Assembly: GCF_032452875.1 (NCBI RefSeq)
Contig: NC_083876.1
Coordinates: 24,030,001 to 24,094,000 of the forward strand
Direction: 5' to 3'
DNA: 64,000 nt
Source of the DNA: Bos javanicus
Taxonomy: Eukaryota > Chordata > Mammalia > Artiodactyla > Bovidae
The notes beneath the pieces are model-generated. The model was not told the origin of the DNA. It was given only the letters and a program-made list of their open reading frames with translations, and ran no database searches. Position numbers and translations under genes: made by a program. Shown here piece after piece: positions 35,111-46,782 of the stretch (its first letter is position 1; every line of letters starts with the position of its first letter).

Positions 35111-35125
35111 AAATGACTTAATTTT

Positions 35126-38100
35126 AATTGACGAATTTTAATGAATGTAAAGTATTCATGAATATTTTAAACTGTTTTCAGTTTTAGTTTTGTAACTATT
35201 GATAGATTAACATATATAAAACAGTTCTTTTGAGGCTTCTATAATTTTTAGGACTATTAAAAGTTCCCAAGACCAAGAACTTTGAGAACTCTAGCTCTAG
35301 AATAGTCTGGGACCATTTTGTGCACCAGCCTTGAGCTAGATTTCTTCCCACATGCCAGCAATCATCTGATAACTGTGGACACAACTTTCTCATGTGTTTG
35401 GAACCAGAACAAACCAGATTCAGGAATGCACCCAGTCATTATTGCTAGCAGATGAATAGAAATAAAGCCAAGAGGAAGTTTTGGAAAACAAACTTTTCCA
35501 TTTCCAGTTGAAGATTTTGCTTCAAGAGCTGATATATAGCTTGATCTCTGTCCTACTATTTGACATGTTGTTCAGTAATCAAAAATATCTACTCTTTGAG
35601 TAGAGTTCCTTTGTAAATAGCAGACTGGACAGTTTTGCTTGTGCTCATCCTTCACCTAACATGATAACCAGTGCTCTTCCTTTGGCTCACTCTTAGTGTT
35701 TCTACAGCAGCCCTGGAAGCTACAGCTGAGTTCTGACAATTTTATGCTTGGGAAATAGCCCAACACAAAACAGTCCCTGAGTAAGATATTATAGTTTGAC
35801 TGTAAAGGCAAGCACACCTTTCCTAACCTTAACTGTATGTGTACATTATATACATATTAGTTTTTAGATGTTTTATATTGACAACATTAGCTTTTATCTC
35901 CAAAGTTCATATTTCCTTCATTGGACATGACCTCATTGAGCATTATGTTGAATAACTACTCTATTTTATTTATTGGCAGAATTGCTTATTATTTTAAAGC
36001 TCGATCATTATTTTAATAGAACTGACACAGTGCACCCTATTGCATAAAGGAAATAGCTCACAGTCATAAGGGAAGCAAATATGTTTTGCAATGCCACATT
36101 TTCCTCCAAATGGTTAGGATTTAGGAAAGCAATGTCAAATAGTTTTATAATTATGCATATTTGAATTTTTATTTATTTATTTAGGAATTATATACATATC
36201 AATGATCAGTTTAATGCAATTATAACCTAGAAGCTTGAAATATTTTTCCAGTGGTATATTCGTTAGGGTCCTGTTTGAAAAACTGACACCACTGTAAGTA
36301 TTTAGAACAAAGGGACTTTAATGCAGTGAATTGGCTGCAATATATTATGAAACTGGAGGACCCAGAGAAGGAAGATGAGGATACCCTGAAATCACTAACT
36401 GCGGACACTCACAAGCTCTCCTAAGGATGGAGGAGCAAAATTTTCATTGATGTTTCCAAGAGCCTATTCATATTCTCCCATAGGCTGTTCAAGCACCCCC
36501 TGTATGAACTGCTGTAGGAGGAAGCCAGGACTCATAAGCTCACTAAGCCTACAGGAACTCATGGTGATTAGCAGTCGCCTACCCCACTACTGCCAGAGCC
36601 AGGAACAAGAAAAGAATCACATTCTCCCTCCCCCTTCTTCTATTTCATATAAGTTCCTTGCATTACTAGAACCACACAGGAAACCAGTGGTCAGTGGCTT
36701 CTGGGAAATAACTTTTCCAGATCCCTTTGATATAAAACAGAATATGCAAGTGCCAATGAGAGGCTGGGCATCAGCAGACAAGGAATTTGCTGCTACTCTG
36801 ACTAGAATTGAGTTCCCCCTTTTGTCCCCTGATATCCATATCGGCCCATGAGATTCTGGGTAATATGACTTCATTCTTGTAAATGGAGAATGTAAACTAG
36901 ATGAAGTCATTGAGGATACATGAACCCCTGGCTAATGACTGTAAGATGTGGACATTTGACCCAAGATGGTGCTATCATCTGAAATTTGAGGACATTTACA
37001 GAGAGTTTGAGGATAGGGAGCCTCTGCTTCTTCAGAGGGCATCAAGTGCAGGTGTGACGCCTGACCTGCCTCATCCATGTTGATATCCTGAGGAAAACCA
37101 GCCCGAAGGGGAAACTGATAGATAGAGGACAGAAGGGCTCGCAGAACGGCAAAGGCCTCACCGAAGCATGCAGAAAAGCTGTCCTTTCTCCTGACTTCTC
37201 AATTTTCAGAGTTCATAGGTAGCCCTTATGTTGTTTATCAATTTGAGTTTGTTTTTCATGTAGTATTTGCAACAAAAAACAATCTAATAAAATGATTCAG
37301 TTCCTGAATCTAGCAAAAAATGGTCGCATACTTGAGCTATAAACTTTCATATTTCTGGCTGTCACACTTTCATAATCCTTCTAAACTGTTAGAAGTGTAA
37401 GACAAGTGTGGGAAAAAAAAAACTGTTTTGCACAACTGATTCATCTTTCAACCTTCCACAAAATACACAGGAAAAAAGAAGATAATGATAAGGAGAAATT
37501 GCATGATCATTTAAGTCTGAATCAATGGATATATAATAAACTTTATATCTATGAGAAGATATACCTTATATTCAGATGGCCATGTAATAATTACTAAACA
37601 AAGAAAGAAGAAAAAAACTCATGAACTCATTTACAAATATTTCAATAAATTTCTCAATGCTTTATTGGGCTATATTTTTTCTGATTAGCAATGTAGTTAA
37701 ACTTGATATTAATAAGAAACTATTAAATGGGAAAAAATCCGGTATCATTTCAAAATTCCAAGTCTCTAAACCTTGGACCAATAATAAAATTAGTATTGTA
37801 ATCTGAGACAATCTTAAAACAAGAATAACAAGAACATAATGTATTAGCACTTCTTGAACATGGGCAAAACTAAACTCAGAGAAAATCTCATAGACTTAAA
37901 ATGTTTTATTGCTAAAAATAAAGAATAAAACTAGGAATTTTTAAAAGGACACAAGAATAGAGAAATAAAATTGTAGGTATAAAAATCAAAGAAGGATCAA
38001 TAATCCAAAAGTTTTCTTTGATTTAGAAATAAATGCACAATATAACAGATAAATTTAGACAAATTTTATTAAGAAGAGATATAAAGTACAAATAAGCATT

Positions 38101-38280
38101 ATTATTCAGAATAAGAAAAAGAGCCACATATAATGGGAGAAGTTAGCATCATTAGACAACAGTATACTAATAAATCTAAAACTTCCAGTGACTTGAGTAA
38201 CTTGGAACATACCAATCTCTGTGTGCACAGAAATTTTTCCTACATTTTGAACTAACTGTGTCTTCTACATAAAATCTTGC
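35126..38280. other. Intergenic, no recognised gene
   Basis: ORFs are short and without family features. 36250-37200 is less AT-rich and may be an old LTR or DNA transposon, which I cannot name. Confidence 0.4.
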
Positions 38281-38431
38281 TATGGTCTGAATATTTGTGC
38301 ATAGCCAAAATTCAGACTGAAATCCTAAATTCACAAAGGCAATGATATTAGTAGATGGGGGCTTTGAGGTCTTGAGGATAGAGCTCTCTTAAATGGGATT
38401 AGCACTCGTATAAGAGACCTTGAAGAGCTCC
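38281..38431 (+). mobile_element. MaLR-type LTR, left part
   Basis: 'tatggtctgaatatttgtgc', 'gggggctttgaggtcttgag' and 'gcactcgtataagagacctt' follow the 5' half of an MLT1/MST-type MaLR LTR. It is split by a BovB insertion at 38432. Confidence 0.75.
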
Positions 38432-39922
38432 CTAGAGCCAGATATGCTGGAGTGCACAGTTAAGTGGGCCTTAGGAAGCATCACGACTAACAAAGCTAGT
38501 GGAAGTTATGGAATTCCAGCTGAGCTATTTCAAATCCTAAAACGCAATGCTGTTAAAGTGCTGTACTCAATCTGCCATCAAATTTGGAAAACTCAGCAGT
38601 GGCCACAGGACTGGAAAAGGTGAGTTTTCATTCCAATTCCAAATAAAGGCAATGCCAAAGAATGTTCAAACTACTGCACAGTTGCACTCACTTTACATGC
38701 TAGCGTTCAAGCTGGTTTTAGAAAAGGCAGAGGAACTTGAGATCAATTTGCCAACATCTGCTGGATCATCAAAAAAGCAAGAGAGTTCCAGAAAAACATC
38801 TATTTCTGCTTTATTGACTATGCCAATAAAGCCTTTGACTGAGTGCATCACAATAAACTGTGGAAAATTCTGAAAGAGGTGGGAATATCAGACCACCTGA
38901 ACTGCCTCTTGAGAAACCTGTATACAGGTCAGGAAGCAACAGTTAGAACTGGACATGGAACAACAGACTGGTTCCATATAGGAAAAGGAGCATATCAAGA
39001 CTGTATATTATCACCCTGCTTATTTAACTTATATGCAGAATACATCATAAGAAATGCTCAGCTGGATGAAGCACAAGCTGGAATCAAGATTGCCGGGAGA
39101 AATATCAATAACCTCAGACATACAGATGACACCACCCTTATGGCAGAAAGCAAAGAGCAACAAAAAAAGCCTCTTGATGAAGGTGAAAGAGGAAAGTGAA
39201 AAAGCTGACTTAAAACTCAGCATTCAAAAACCGAAGATCATGGCATCTAGTCCCATCACTTCCCATCTATAGCATCTAGTCCCATCTATAGCAAATAGAT
39301 GGGAAAGCAATGAAAATAGTGAAAGACTTAATTTTCCTGGGCTCCAAAATCACTGCAGATGGTGATTGCAGCCATGAAATTAAAAGACGCTTGCTCCTTG
39401 GAAGAAAAGCTATGACCAACCTAGACAGCATATCAAAAAGCAGAGACGTTACTTAGCTGACAAATGTCCACATAGTCAAAACTATTGTTTTTCCAGTAAT
39501 CATGTATGGATGTGAGAGTTGGACCATAAAGAAAGTTGAGCACTAAAGAATTGATGCTTTTGAACTGTGGTGTTGGAGAAGACTCTTGAGGGTCCCTTGG
39601 ACTGCAAAGAGATCAAATTAGTCAATCCTAAAGGAAATCAGTCCTGAATATTCATTAGAAGGACAGATACTGAAGCTGAAACTCCAATACTTTGGCTACC
39701 TGATGTGAAGAAGTGACTCACTGGAAAAGACCCTGATGCTGGGAAAGATTGAAGGAAGAAGGAGAAGTGGATGACAGAGGAGGAGATGGTTGGATGCATT
39801 ACCAACTCAACGGACATGAGTTTGAGCAAGTTTCTGGAGATGGTGAAGGACAGGGAAGCCTGGTGTGCTGCAGTCCATGAGGTTGCAAAGACTGGGACAT
39901 GACTGAGCGACTGAACAACAAC
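38432..39922 (+). mobile_element. Old BovB LINE inside the MaLR LTR
   Basis: 5'-truncated BovB in sense, from LEPDMLECTVKWALGS through RT (GAYQDCILSPCLFNLYAEYI; YADD decayed to HTDDTTLMAESKE) to an aac-type tail. Frames are broken. It is flanked by an 8-bp TSD, agagctcc, at 38424-38431 and 39923-39930. About 39260-39295 holds a small internal duplication ('catctagtcccatctatagc'). Confidence 0.9.
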
Positions 39923-39930
39923 AGAGCTCC

Positions 39931-40104
39931 TTAGCCCTTCCACCTGGGGGGCTACGAGGGAGAGGTTTACAGCCTTTTAGAAGGCTCTCACCCAGTCATG
40001 CTGGCACCCTAATCTTGGACTTACAGCCTCCAGAACTGTGGGTGTAGGTTTCTGTTGCATATAAGCTACCCAGTCTGTGGTATTTTGGTATAGCAGCCCA
40101 GATG
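39931..40104 (+). mobile_element. MaLR-type LTR, middle part
   Basis: Continues the LTR: 'ccagtcatgctggcacccta', 'cttacagcctccagaactgt' and 'tataagctacccagtctgtg', then tatagcagccc. It is split again at 40105 by a BovB fragment. Confidence 0.78.
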
Positions 40105-40453
40105 TGTTCAGTTGCTAAGTTGTGTCCTACTCTTCGTGACCCCATGGACTGCAGCATCCCAGGCTCCTCTATGTCTATAGAGATAGAGACTTCTCTATCT
40201 CTATAGTTCTTCACTATCTCCCAAGGATTGCTCAAATTCATGTCCATTGAGTTGTTGATGCTATCTAACCATCTCATTTTCTGCCACCCTCTTCTCCTTT
40301 TGCCTTCAATCTTTCCCAGCATCAGGGTCTTTTTCAATTAGTCGGCTATTCACACCCGCTGTCCAAAGTATTAGAGCTTCAGCTTCAGCATCAGTCCTTC
40401 CAATGAATGTTCAGGATTGATTTTCCGTAGGATTGATTGGTTTGATCTCCTTC
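40105..40453 (-). mobile_element. BovB LINE 3' fragment inside the MaLR LTR
   Basis: Antisense BovB tail and C-terminal ORF (KTLMLGKIEGKRRRGWQKMR on -). It is flanked by an 11-bp TSD with one mismatch, cagcccagatg at 40094-40104 and cagcccaaatg at 40454-40464. Confidence 0.85.
40175..40206. repeat. Perfect 15-bp inverted repeat (hairpin, 2-nt loop)
   Basis: Left arm ctatagagatagaga (40175-40189), loop ct, right arm tctctatctctatag (40192-40206). It replaces ordinary BovB sequence between the 'ctcctct' and 'tcacc..ctcc' landmarks. Confidence 0.92.
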
Positions 40454-40464
40454 CAGCCCAAATG

Positions 40465-41218
40465 GACTAAGACAAATGTCTTTCCATTGATTTTTGCTGG
40501 TTCTTTCTTGTCAATGATGTCTTAGCCTTAAATGTCACTTGCTCATAGACGCTTTCTTCTGACTCTTCAAAATTTTTCAGCATCCCTCAGCGTCATTCCC
40601 TATCATATCACATCCTTAATTTCACCAAAATATTTTTGTTAACTTGATATTTAAACCTTTTTATCTTAATTTATTATGCTTTTTCTTCTGAGAATGTAAG
40701 TCTTTTGAGATTAGGAGCCTTGTAAACCTTTATTACCCAAAGCTCATAGAACAGAGGCACAGAGCTTCTATCAATAAAAGTCTTAAATAATTAAAGTCAT
40801 TTTTAGGAAAGTAAAAAATGATAAGAATCACAAAATATACATACAATAATCATGGTATTACTTTAAAAAATAGTTTCAAGGCATTACAGTGTTAATATTG
40901 AACTCTTTAAATATTCAATAAATAGAAACTCTCTGTGTTATATAAAATGTTTGATAGCCCAGAAAATTATGACCATTTATTCAGCTATACATTTAGAAAA
41001 CCCAAAAAAATAAATTTCAAAATACTTAGAACTAGAAAAAAATTAAGTCAAATATTTAGATATAGAATAGATTATAAAAAATTAAAATTTTATTAAAATA
41101 GCAAAAAGAAATATTATTTATTTTATAAATATTGTTTGAATTAATAATGATTTACTCTGAAATTAAAATTTCAAAATCAAAATCAAAATCTGAAAGGATG
41201 TTGTTGGACATGAACAAG
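40465..41218. other. End of MaLR LTR then AT-rich intergenic sequence
   Basis: 40465-40476 (ggactaagacaa) closes the MaLR LTR. After that no gene or clear repeat; 41171-41195 has (aaaatc)-type tandem units. Confidence 0.5.
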
Positions 41219-41226
41219 TTAGTCTT

Positions 41227-42338
41227 CAGTTCAGTTCAGTTCAGTCATTTAGTCATGTCCGATTCTTTGCAACCCCATAAATTGCAGCACACCAGGCCTC
41301 CCTGTCCATCACCAACTCCCGGAGTTCACTCAAACTCACGTCCATCGAGTCAGTGATGCCATCCAGCCATCTCATCCTCTGTTGTCCCTTTCTCCTCCTG
41401 CTCCCAATCCCTCCCAGCATCGGAGTCTTTTCCAATGAGTCAGCTCTTCTCATGAGGTGGCCAAAGTATTGGAGTTTCAGCTTTAGCATCATTCCTTCCA
41501 AAGAAGACCCAGGACTGATCTCCTTTAGAATGGACTGGTTGGATCTCCTTGCAGTCCAAGGGACTCTCAAGAGTCTTCTCCAACACCACAGTTCAAAAGC
41601 ATCAATTCTTCGGTGCTTTGCTTTCTTCACAGTCCAACTCTCACATCCACACATGACTACTGGAAAAACCATAGCCTTGACTAGACAAACTTTTGTTGGC
41701 AAAGCAATGTCTCTGCTTTTGAATATGCTATCTAGGTTGGTCATAACTTTCCTTCCAAGGAGTAAGCTTCTTTTAATTTCATGGCTGCAATCACCATCTG
41801 CAGTGATTTTGGAGCCCCAAAAAATAAAGTCTGACACTGTTTCCACTGTTTCTCCATCTATTTGCCATGAAGTGATGGGACCAGATGCCATGATCTTTGT
41901 TTTCTGAATGTTGAGCTTTAGGCCAACTTTTTCACTCTCCTCTTTCACTTTCATCAAGAGGCTTTTTAGTTCCTCTTCACTTTCTGCCATAAGGGTGGTG
42001 TCATCTGCATATCTGAGGTGATTGATATTTCTCCCAGCAATCTTGATTCCAGCTTGTGCTTCTTCCAGCCCAGCGTTTCTCATGATATACTCTGCATAGA
42101 AGATAAATAAGTAGGGTGACAATATACAGCCTTGATGTACTCCTTTTCCTATTTGGAACCAGTCTGTTGTTCCATGTCCAGTTCTAACTGTTGCTTCCTG
42201 ACCTGCATATAGGTTTCTTAAGAGGCAGGTCAGGTGGTCTGGTATTCCCATCTCTTTCAGAATTTTCCACAGTTTATTGTGATCCACACAGTCAAAGGCT
42301 TTGGCATAGTCAATAAAGCAGAAATAGATGTTTTTCTC
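41227..42338 (-). mobile_element. Young BovB LINE with a 344-codon open RT frame
   Basis: Antisense on +, pentamer tail at 41227. On - an uninterrupted frame 42287-41253 covers the C-terminal RT, with GVHQGCILSPYLFIFYAEYI and RYADDTTLMAESEEEL. It is 5'-truncated in the IYFCFIDYAKAFDCVDHNK stretch. An 8-bp TSD, ttagtctt, lies at 41219-41226 and 42339-42346. Confidence 0.95.
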
Positions 42339-42361
42339 TTAGTCTTAAATTTACCCCAATA

Positions 42362-42575
42362 TGCTGGTAGCTCAGCTGGTAAAGAATCTGCCTGCAATGC
42401 AGGAGACCTGGGTTTCTCTCCCTGGGTTGGGAAGATCCCCTGGAGGAGGGCGTGGCAACCTACTCCAGTATTCTCCTCTGGAGAATCCCCATGGACAGAG
42501 GAGCCTGGTGGGCTGCAGTCCATGGGGTCGCAAAGAGTGAGACACGACTGAGCAACTAAGCATGCATGCACGCAG
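42362..42575 (+). mobile_element. Bov-tA SINE
   Basis: Sense Bov-tA: tRNA-like head ('tagctcagctggtaaagaat', 'atgcaggagacctgggtttc'), then 'gaagatcccctggaggaggg' and the BovB-derived tail 'agacacgactgagcaac'. Confidence 0.92.
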
Positions 42576-43349
42576 TAAATAATAGACAGTGGCTAGTAAA
42601 CAAGTGTACAGTGTGTGATGAAGCAAGAAAAAGGTCTTAAGAAAGTCTATGTTTTCAGCAACCAGTTTGGGGGGAAAATTGTGTACTTGAAGAAAAAATA
42701 TCTTCTCTCCATCTCTTATACTGTAAAATCAAGATTACAAACTGGCCACCCTTTTGCCATAATTGGGCCACAAATGTATATGTTTATTGCATTGTATTTT
42801 AAAAATCAGAAAATCTTACATCAAAATATAAAAGTTAAAAAAAAAAAAAAAAACAGCTTGGGAAGAAAAAGCAAATCGGAAGATAGAGCGAGGCCGAACC
42901 CACATTTCCAGATGGCACTAATTGGCAGGAACAGAGGAGTGGCAGCCCTCCTGGTGCTCAGCAATTTGGCACAACTCTTCCTGCCTCCTGTGCTATGCCA
43001 GCTTGCCTCACGCGTTTATTTGAGTGGCTCCAGTCCTGTAGCCATTTGAGATGAAAAACGCCAGATGGATCAAGAGTTAGATGTGAAAGATGAAACCATG
43101 AAATAAATTAGATGAAAACACAGGTGGATATTTAACTGGTTCTCGTGAGCTGGACTAACTCTTTGATTATTCTTGTTAATGAATGGTAGGCTCCAGCAGT
43201 TAGGGGTGAGTAAGGATTAAGTATTTCCTCACAACTCTGTATCAAATTCTAGAGAAAGCAATCTTCACAGCAAATTCTTCCCCACAAGCAGCCATTTATC
43301 CAGCAGTTTTTATGAGAAAGTTGGCAAAACATCTCATCAGGATAAATGC
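42576..43349. other. Intergenic, possible old repeat and A-run
   Basis: An A-run lies at 42839-42853. 42650-42835 resembles an old DNA-transposon remnant ('caaactggccacccttttgc'), not assigned. 42865-43070 is less AT-rich with a short open frame that I do not recognise. Confidence 0.35.
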
Positions 43350-43495
43350 TGTGCTGTGCTTAGTGGCTCAGTCATGTCTGACTCTTTGCGACCCCATGGA
43401 CTGCAGCCTGCCAGGCTCCTCTGTCCATGAGGATTCTCCAGGTGGAATGCTGGGGTGGGTTGCCATGCCCTCCTTCAGGGCATTAGGATATTTAG
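43350..43495 (-). mobile_element. Bov-tA SINE, partial
   Basis: Antisense 'gtggctcagtcatgtctgac' ... 'tgggttgccatgccctcctt'; the tRNA-like part is missing. Confidence 0.85.
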
Positions 43496-43519
43496 GGCTT
43501 CCTAAATTCTTACATAGAT

Positions 43520-43711
43520 GCTTCCCAGGTGGCTCAAGGATAAAGAATTCACCTGCCAATACGGAGACATGGATTCGATCACTCAGTCTAGAAGATCCCC
43601 TGGAGGAGGAAATGGCAACCTACTCCAGTATTCTTGCCTGGAGAACAGAGGAGCCTGACAGGCAATAGTCCATGGGGTTGCAGAGTTGGATATGGCTTAG
43701 CAACTGAACAA
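43520..43711 (+). mobile_element. Bov-tA SINE
   Basis: Sense, moderately diverged: 'cttcccaggtggctcaagga', 'agaagatcccctggaggagg', then 'gcttagcaactgaacaag'. It lies nearly head-to-head with the preceding SINE. Confidence 0.88.
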
Positions 43712-44649
43712 GCAAATTCTTATATGCTAATTAAACAAGAGTAGGAAGTGTCTCTGAAATTTTTTATCCAATGTGCATATCTCAAATGCCATTAATTTCA
43801 CCAATGAGTTTACCAATAAGAACTCATCTCACCAACAAAAACCCTTTTCCACAATTTGTATATTGATTAGCCAAAGCTCTAGCAGTAGCAGTATTAGAGA
43901 CAAACTCGCTGAAGCATTCAGAGTCTTTGGAGTGCGGCCTTTCTGATTGAGTGCTAGTTAATCACCATTTGGATGGGAAATTCTAATTAGAACAAATAGT
44001 TACACATAAGGAGTAGCTTAAGCCAAGGAGCATGTACCTCGTAGCACACTGTCTACACTCAGGTTCTTCAAAGTGAAGTATACTGGCATTTTGCAGAAAA
44101 AGCCCTTTCCAAGTATAAAAGAAATGGAAGAAATTACAAGAGAAAAGAAAATATTTAATGCCACAAAAATGACGAGTTTCTGTACATTAAAATACCTTAA
44201 ATTAAAAGGGGAATGAAAAACTGCTGGGATTATTAGGAGCAGTTATTTCTTAAGTGAAATACACATTTACATGTTACACACGTGTGTGTGTTTCTAGTTT
44301 CCTCTTTGTCTTTTTATATGAATCTCATTGTGCAAAAAATGGTTACATGAATTTTCACTAAATGCTTGCTTCGGACTAAGCAGTTTCCTTCACTCCAGCA
44401 TTCTCATCTGGCTTCTATGCTATATTGCTGCTGCTGATTCTCTTGAGTGTTACTCTGCTGGCCACAAACCATCTATTGGTCACTGTTGAGGAAACCCCTT
44501 CCTGATCTTAAACAAAGAAAAAACTCCTGCAGTCCAAATGACTGCAGTTTTCCTTTTTTTTTTGGAGAGAACAGTTTTGGGGGAATGTGTTTATTTTGTT
44601 TTCAGAGTTTTTTTTTTTTTTTTTGCCATGCACCAGTTATCACTGACCT
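43712..44649. other. Intergenic, no recognised gene
   Basis: Short (gt)n at about 44280-44290 and T-runs at 44553-44562 and 44609-44623. Nothing else assigned. Confidence 0.45.
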
Positions 44650-44758
44650 GGTGGACATAAGTTGGAGCAAGCTCTGGAAGTTGGTGATGGACAGGGAAGC
44701 CTGGTGTGCTGCAGTCCATGGGGTCACAAAGAGTTGGACACGACTGCAACTGAACTGA
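44650..44758 (+). mobile_element. BovB-derived 3' end fragment
   Basis: Sense BovB end: 'ctctggaagttggtgatgga', 'cagggaagcctggtgtgctg' and the terminal 'ggacacgactgcaactgaac'. About 100 bases only. Confidence 0.8.
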
Positions 44759-45633
44759 GTTATTACTCAGAGGTGCCTTCCATGACACAGAAGAATTCTA
44801 CAACCACGAAAAGCTCCAGAAAATAGCTTATCTTTCTTCACTGTTGCTATTGCACCTCACACAGCACACGGAGATTCCCAGAAGCCACCCTAGGCAGAAG
44901 TAGTTCTAGGATAACATCTTGGTGTCATCATGATGCATTCAGCTCCAGAGAGTGAAGAAAGACCCTTTTTCTCCCAGATAGAGGCCCATCTCAATTCCTA
45001 CTCTAGTATTAACCACTTCCTGGAATGACTGATCTTGAAAAATCCTTTCTCTTACTAAAAAATATCATGGTCACGCACCAAGGTTCAACTTGCATCATAG
45101 TGTTGTTCTATATTGGTACAATTCCCAAAACCTGTGTTATTCAGTCATGCACTGGACATCTGTTGTTAAAGGCTGCCAAAAATCCACTTCCCCTTCTTTT
45201 GAAATGGTGCCCTGAACTTAACATTGGGAAAACTACTCCTTTACTATTAGTTGCAACCCTGGAATGATCAATCGAGATGACCCCATTTCCCCTGGCCAAG
45301 GGATGGACACGTGAACCAAGCTATACCAACCAGATCCTTTCTCTCCTTGGAATTTGAAGCTCATGTGGAATGTGGGGAAAGGTGGAAAAAGCAGTTGGAG
45401 TGGATCCACTCCATCTGGCTGTGACTTTTCATTCCTTTTAGTTTTTGCCATAGAAACTTTGGCTTCTGGCTTTTCCAGGACTGACTCTGAAGTTGTGTAA
45501 AGATGTCCCATGTTCCTCAATCCTCCAATATATTCCTCTATGGTTTTTCTTTGCACCTAAAATTCTAAGTAATACAAGTTCTACTCATGATTGTATTTTT
45601 ATGTAAGTGTGCTTTTTCTCTAAACTTCCTGTT
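44759..45633. other. Intergenic, possible old interspersed repeat
   Basis: 45240-45480 ('cctggccaagggatggacac', 'gaaccaagctataccaacca') resembles a widespread old mammalian repeat that I cannot name with confidence. No gene seen. Confidence 0.35.
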
Positions 45634-45851
45634 GTGTGTGTGTGTGTTAGTCTCCCATTCGTGTCCGAAGCTTTGTGATACCGTGGACTGTAGCTCACCA
45701 GGTAACTCTGTCCATGGAATTCTGCAGACAAGAATACTGGAGTGGGTTGCCATTCCCTTCTCTATGGGATCTTCTCAACCCAGTGATCAAACCCTGGTCT
45801 CCTGTCCAATCCTAAGGGGATTCTTTACCATCTGAGCCACCAGAGAAGCCC
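45634..45851 (-). mobile_element. Bov-tA SINE preceded by (GT)n
   Basis: A short (gt)n run, then antisense Bov-tA: 'cgtggactgtagctcacc', 'gacaagaatactggagtggg', ending 'ccatctgagccaccagagaa'. Confidence 0.9.
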
Positions 45852-46332
45852 AACTTCCTGTTACTCAGCTGTATCTATCAGGATGGAATTCTACATTGGT
45901 CTTACCAACTCCATTCACCCATCTGGTCTACTTTTCTCTTGAGGTGTTGGATCTATCCCAGCATGAGATCAAGATCAGGTCATTCCTGGAATGTGGTTGG
46001 TAAGGTAAAATAACTCTCAGGATGCATTTTCAAATAATAATACTTTCATTTTTGCTTTTCTATTGCTTCAAATCAAAAGCACTCTTTGAGTCCATGACTG
46101 AAAGAGAAGAAAAGAATGGAAATAATGACCAGAGATGTGCAAGGTCTTTCCCCTGTCCTTGCCACTTGGCAGGAATGAATAGGTCAATGCAAGTGTAATC
46201 AGAACTGAGGCTTATGAGTTCCGGGTGAAAATTTGAGTTTATCTTTGGGCAAGACAATCCCTTGTTTTGTATTAGACTTCTTAAAAATGTCTCTCTAAGT
46301 ATTTCTCTAATCTTTTTGGTGGTGGTGGCCTA

Positions 46333-46552
46333 AAAGTTAAAGTGAAAGTGTTAGTAGCTCAGTCGTGTCCAACTCTTTGCTATTCCATGGGCTGTAGACT
46401 GCCAGGCTCCTCTGTCCATGGGATTCTCCAGGCAAGAATACTGGAGTGGGTTTCCATTTCCTTCTCTAGGGCATCTTCTTAACCCAGGGATCAAACCCGG
46501 GTCTCCTGCACTGCAGGCAGATTCCTTACCACCTGAGTCACCAGGGATGCCC
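46333..46552 (-). mobile_element. Bov-tA SINE, first of a tandem pair
   Basis: Antisense Bov-tA ending 'cacctgagtcaccagggatg'. Imperfect TSD gtggtggcctaa (about 46320-46332) and gtggtggtctaa (about 46554-46565) brackets this copy. Confidence 0.88.
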
Positions 46553-46565
46553 CAGTGGTGGTCTA

Positions 46566-46782
46566 ATGGCTAAGTCATATCTGACTCTTTGAGACCCCAA
46601 CGACTGTAGACCACCAGGCTCCTCTGTCCATAGGATTTCCCAGGCAAGAATACTGGAGTGGGTTGCCATTTTGTACTCCAGGGGATCTTCCTGACCCAGA
46701 GATTGAACCCATGTCTCTTGCATCACAGGTGGTCTCCTGCATTGCAGACAGATTCTTCACCGTTGAGCCACCAGGGAAGCCC
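46566..46782 (-). mobile_element. Bov-tA SINE, second of a tandem pair
   Basis: Antisense Bov-tA with an extra 'tcacaggtggtctcctgcat' duplication-like stretch in its tRNA-like part, ending 'gttgagccaccagggaagcc'. Confidence 0.88.

Noticed and set aside
41253..42287. A second candidate RT host gene (344 codons on -)
   Set aside because: Same reasoning: BovB with its own TSD and no promoter, nuclease or splice evidence.
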